A stretch of DNA of 64,000 nt, from contig NC_083383.1 of the NCBI RefSeq assembly GCF_031755915.1, positions 3,724,001-3,788,000 on the forward strand. Reading direction: 5' to 3'. This DNA is from Ziziphus jujuba. Its lineage: Eukaryota; Streptophyta; Magnoliopsida; Rosales; Rhamnaceae. Under the pieces are notes generated by a model. That model searched no databases, was not told the DNA's origin, and saw nothing but the letters and a program-made list of their open reading frames with translations. Below, in pieces: positions 49,201 to 64,000 of the stretch (within the stretch, counting starts at the first letter, position 1; each line of letters starts with the position of its first letter). Both the position numbers and the translations under genes were made by a program.

Positions 49201-51331
49201 GTAATATATTGAATTGACAATTATTAATGCATGCGGAATTTTAGCTTCTTCTTCTTCTTCTTCTTCTTTATTTTTTTCCTTTTTTTTTTTTTTTTTTTTC
49301 CCTCCCCTCAAATGTTTAGCTTATCAACAAACATGTCCATTTGATCCTTTTTTTTTTTTTCTTAAAATAAAAAAGCTTCATTTCATTATTTTGGTACCTA
49401 ATCCAAATTTATCATATATGTTTAATAGCTAACAAGTTATATAAAGGGTTACACAAAAATTTAATAAATGGGTTTGGATCTATATGTATCGCCACAAAAG
49501 CTAATTATGAAAGACAAACACGAACATGGTTCAACACAACATGTTGCCAGGCTAGGTGGAAAGAAAAAAAAGGGGGGGAAAAAAGGAAAATGAAATTATG
49601 AAAGCATAATTGCTAAGAGGCAGTAATGGAATGTTAAAAGCTGCAAGTGTGTTATCCAATAAATGAGTTAATTAACTATTTCCTACTATGAAGAAGCAAC
49701 AATTCTCGACTGATTTCAGAGGCCTACATCGAAATAGCATTTATTCAAGAAGATGCTGTACCTGGCCATCAGAACCAGAAGAAAATACCCTGTTATGGCT
49801 AGGAGCAGCTGCCAGAGCATTTGCATCACCCTTGTGATGAGAATGTGCCTGCAGAAGAGTTCCATGCTGACTATCCCAAAATTGAACACTACCAGTACTA
49901 TCTGCACTAACAAGGGTCCCAGACCTGGGAACAAGAATTTCATTATAAAAAATATAGAGCTAAAACACTGTGGTAAACGGTAGAGTAAATAATAAGAAAA
50001 TAGTTACCTTAGATAGAGTAATGACCATACACAAAGCTCAGGTCCACTACCCAAACCTCCTAACCCAACTGTAATTCTGTAGATTTCAAGACCCAGTTTT
50101 GCATTCCAGCATCTTATCAACCTGGAAAGATGCAGAACAGAAGTGCATAGAAAAGGGTCAAAAAATAGAAAAGATACTGCAACTCTACATTTGCAGGGCA
50201 GAATTATAGCAATCCAATCAGCAGCTGTAGCAAGTGCTCAGACAAAATTCTCACATACCCATCACTACTCCCTGAGTAAATCATATTTGCATCACAACTC
50301 CATGTCACACTTAGAACTCGCCCTACAAACACGAAATTACCCAAATTAAATAGAAAGAAAAAATTAGCAAAAAGAATAATACACAGAAAACACAATAGAG
50401 GGTAGATATCTCACCACTGACCCTAGGCAACGTTTTAGTGTAAACTAACACATCTGATTTGGGAATACTGTAAATTCGAACGCAACCATCATCACAAGCT
50501 AATGCTACTGGTAGATCCAAAGAAATTGATTCCTCATGCAGCTCAACAGAATCAGGATCATCTTCACTGTCACTTGTTTCATGATCACTACCGTCATCAA
50601 AATTATTACTTAAAAATCCATTCTCAATATGCTGGGATTTGGGTTCTGTATGATGATTAAAGGGTGCCACAGCCATCTGCCAGATTGAAAACCCTATTGA
50701 ATCCAACACTGTCTGCAAATGAGATTACTTCAGCCACATTAGTTAACAATTTATCAATGGCCATACTACTAGGCACGCTGAAGCTGTAGTTACATAAAAG
50801 AAAAAAAAATATTGCTTTTCACTATTATAATGCGGAAGGCCTAAAAATAGACCATATTCATGGTACTTACTTGCTACAAAAGAAAAACACTTATACAGAA
50901 TTGTACCTTTTGCTTCAAGTGAAAAAGATCCCATTCTGAAACTGACCCATCAATGCTAGACGAAAACAACCGGCCACCAGGCAAACCTTTCGAACCAGCC
51001 CGACACCACACAAGCGACGAGACTCTTGAATTTGGGTCGCCATGAATAGTCTAAATATATATATAAGAAAATATCCCATACATACAAATAACAAAATGGT
51101 CAATCTCAAACCTATAAATGATTGAAAACCATAAACCTAAATGAAGAGAAAAGAGAGAAAACTATGATGTACCAGCTGACAGTGCCAGCCGACGGAGCCA
51201 GGAGATACAAGCCATATCTCCAGCGAGCCGTCTTCGCGAGCTGCGGCGACCTGAGAGTCATCGACGCTGGTGGCTAGGGCTACTACTGGCGACGGCTTCC
51301 AATCGATCGTGCAGTTACTGATGGAAAGCAT
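46281..51331 (-). CDS. PCN: UTP4/Cirhin WD-repeat protein (POPCORN), eleven exons
   Basis: Predicted 813-residue WD40 protein orthologous in type to Arabidopsis POPCORN and yeast Utp4. Utp4 is part of the t-UTP/UtpA subcomplex of the small-subunit processome, acting in the nucleolus in pre-18S rRNA processing. Exons on the minus strand: 51173-51331, 50907-51050, 50415-50712, 50259-50322, 50008-50121, 49762-49924, 48325-48475, 47409-48004, 47114-47295, 46686-46943, 46281-46593. Repeated WD-type units are visible, for example [59 protein letters not shown] and [11 protein letters not shown]. An acidic insert ([13 protein letters not shown]) lies in exon 3. The start is placed at 51331 by similarity; an in-frame ATG at 51382 would add 17 residues. 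The total length agrees with the family (about 815). Confidence 0.95.
47940..48250 (-). repeat. Tandem duplication covering the start of UTP4 exon 8
   Basis: About 47940-48108 and 48109-48250 are diverged direct copies. Each contains an acceptor (GCAG or TCAG), an exon start beginning ATCC, and upstream intron sequence including cagaataatct and gaaacagc. Both end caaagcattgaagcac or aaagcattgaagcac. The upstream copy's coding part reads [17 protein letters not shown]; the used copy reads [20 protein letters not shown]. Confidence 0.85.
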
Positions 51332-51787
51332 ATTCGCCTGGCCGCTATAAGAATGGCATAAGAATGCGACACTCTCTCTCACAGCTTCGGAAACAAAGAA
51401 GCATCAGTAGAAGGAGGCGGTTAGGTTTTTGAGGGTTTTAGCGAAGCGGGACGGTTGATCAAGTGGAGCGGTATAAATAACCCGGAATATGTAGTATCTT
51501 CCGGGTTTAAGAAAAAAAAAGGGACTTGGCCCAATCAAAATGGGCCTACTTGTGATTGGGCCCCAGCGAGATAGTTTGCTTAAATGTTACGGTTTGCGGT
51601 CGGATCCTAAGGGTGAAAGCGCCCATATGTTATGGATCTTAGCCACCTTTATATTTATAAGGTGGAAATGATGTAACAGCTATGATCAAACACCAGTCGG
51701 ACTCGGAGCACGTTCAACACAAGACAGACAATAACTTCAACGGCTCTTTTTCGCGTGCCTTCTCCGATCTAATCCATTCTTCGCCGA
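51332..51787. promoter_or_regulatory. Divergent promoter between UTP4 and ECA3
   Basis: About 450 bases separate the two start codons. Three TGGGCC/GGCCCA motifs lie at 51528-51533, 51541-51546 and 51557-51562; this site II type element is common upstream of plant ribosome-biogenesis genes. Near the UTP4 side is AAAACCCTCA (minus strand, about 51429-51440), one base off a telo-box. A TATA-like TATTTATAA at 51652-51660 faces ECA3. Confidence 0.65.
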
Positions 51788-63696
<11,909 letters not shown>

Positions 63697-64000
63697 GTAT
63701 GCTTTCTTTTCACAAATATAAATTTGACTTGCATTTGGTTTCTATATCAATTACCAGGCATCTTGCTTGATGCAGTAAATCTCTTATTTTGGAAAGCATC
63801 CAGTGTCCTTTATTATATCCCTTGTGAAGTAAACCTTTTATTTTCTCACACAGAGACTTATATATAATATGAAGTACTGTTGTTATCTAGTGAGTAGTGA
63901 ACACTGTTTTCACGATTGTAACTATAGTCCTGTCCCGATGACATTTCTTTGTAGTTTTCATCCCTTTAGAACTTTTTTGTGGTAGTGCTTTTCCTCCATG
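63697..64000. other. ECA3 intron 20 (incomplete)
   Basis: The expected next coding segment after FIGL is not found before the window ends, so this is intron sequence running off the edge. Confidence 0.7.

Overview
The window is nuclear DNA of a flowering plant, almost certainly a eudicot. It is AT-rich, most genes have several introns, introns and spacers carry long homopolymers and microsatellites, and every recognisable protein has a close Arabidopsis-type relative. I cannot name the species from the sequence alone.

Layout. From 2.4 to 6.0 kb (minus) lies a complete ten-exon GPN-loop GTPase of the QQT1/GPN2 type. Its last intron has AT-AC ends and both hallmarks of a U12-type intron. A tRNA-Pro(TGG) gene sits just upstream of it (minus). 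A two-LIM-domain protein of the WLIM2 type follows at 8.5-9.9 kb (plus). Three minus-strand genes come next: an F-box protein (11.1-13.1 kb), an exocyst EXO70 subunit (14.1-16.3 kb) and an intronless nuclear-looking DUF7950-type protein (18.6-19.7 kb). At 22.5-23.8 kb (plus) is a lysine-rich plant protein of unknown function with an internal 252-bp in-frame duplication. A decayed Ty3/gypsy element occupies 24.1-25.6 kb. Then come a fourteen-exon nucleobase-ascorbate transporter (27.5-31.3 kb, plus), a heptahelical PAQR-type membrane protein (32.9-35.1 kb, plus) and a SOB FIVE-LIKE (SOFL) gene (39.8-40.8 kb, plus). A young LTR element with identical 577-bp LTRs lies at 42.5-45.3 kb (minus). An eleven-exon UTP4/Cirhin (POPCORN) WD-repeat gene (46.3-51.3 kb, minus) is divergent from the first 20 exons of an ECA3-type Ca2+-ATPase (51.8 kb to the edge, plus).

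The genes are unrelated housekeeping and developmental functions and form no pathway. The only clear shared control region is the roughly 450-bp divergent promoter between UTP4 and ECA3, which carries three TGGGCC motifs.

Most worth a second look: (1) the LTR element encodes one open frame joining a coiled coil, a zinc knuckle, a retropepsin and a chromodomain-like tail, with gag core, reverse transcriptase, RNase H and integrase core all missing; (2) the SOFL gene has a 57-nt CT tract in its predicted 5' UTR and a complementary 43-nt AG tract in its predicted 3' UTR; (3) the U12-type intron in QQT1; (4) a tandem duplication of an exon start inside UTP4; (5) many recent-looking short tandem duplications.

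Exon boundaries were read by eye from GT-AG (or noted exceptional) sites, frame continuity and protein-family knowledge. Most should be exact, but a one- or two-base slip is possible.
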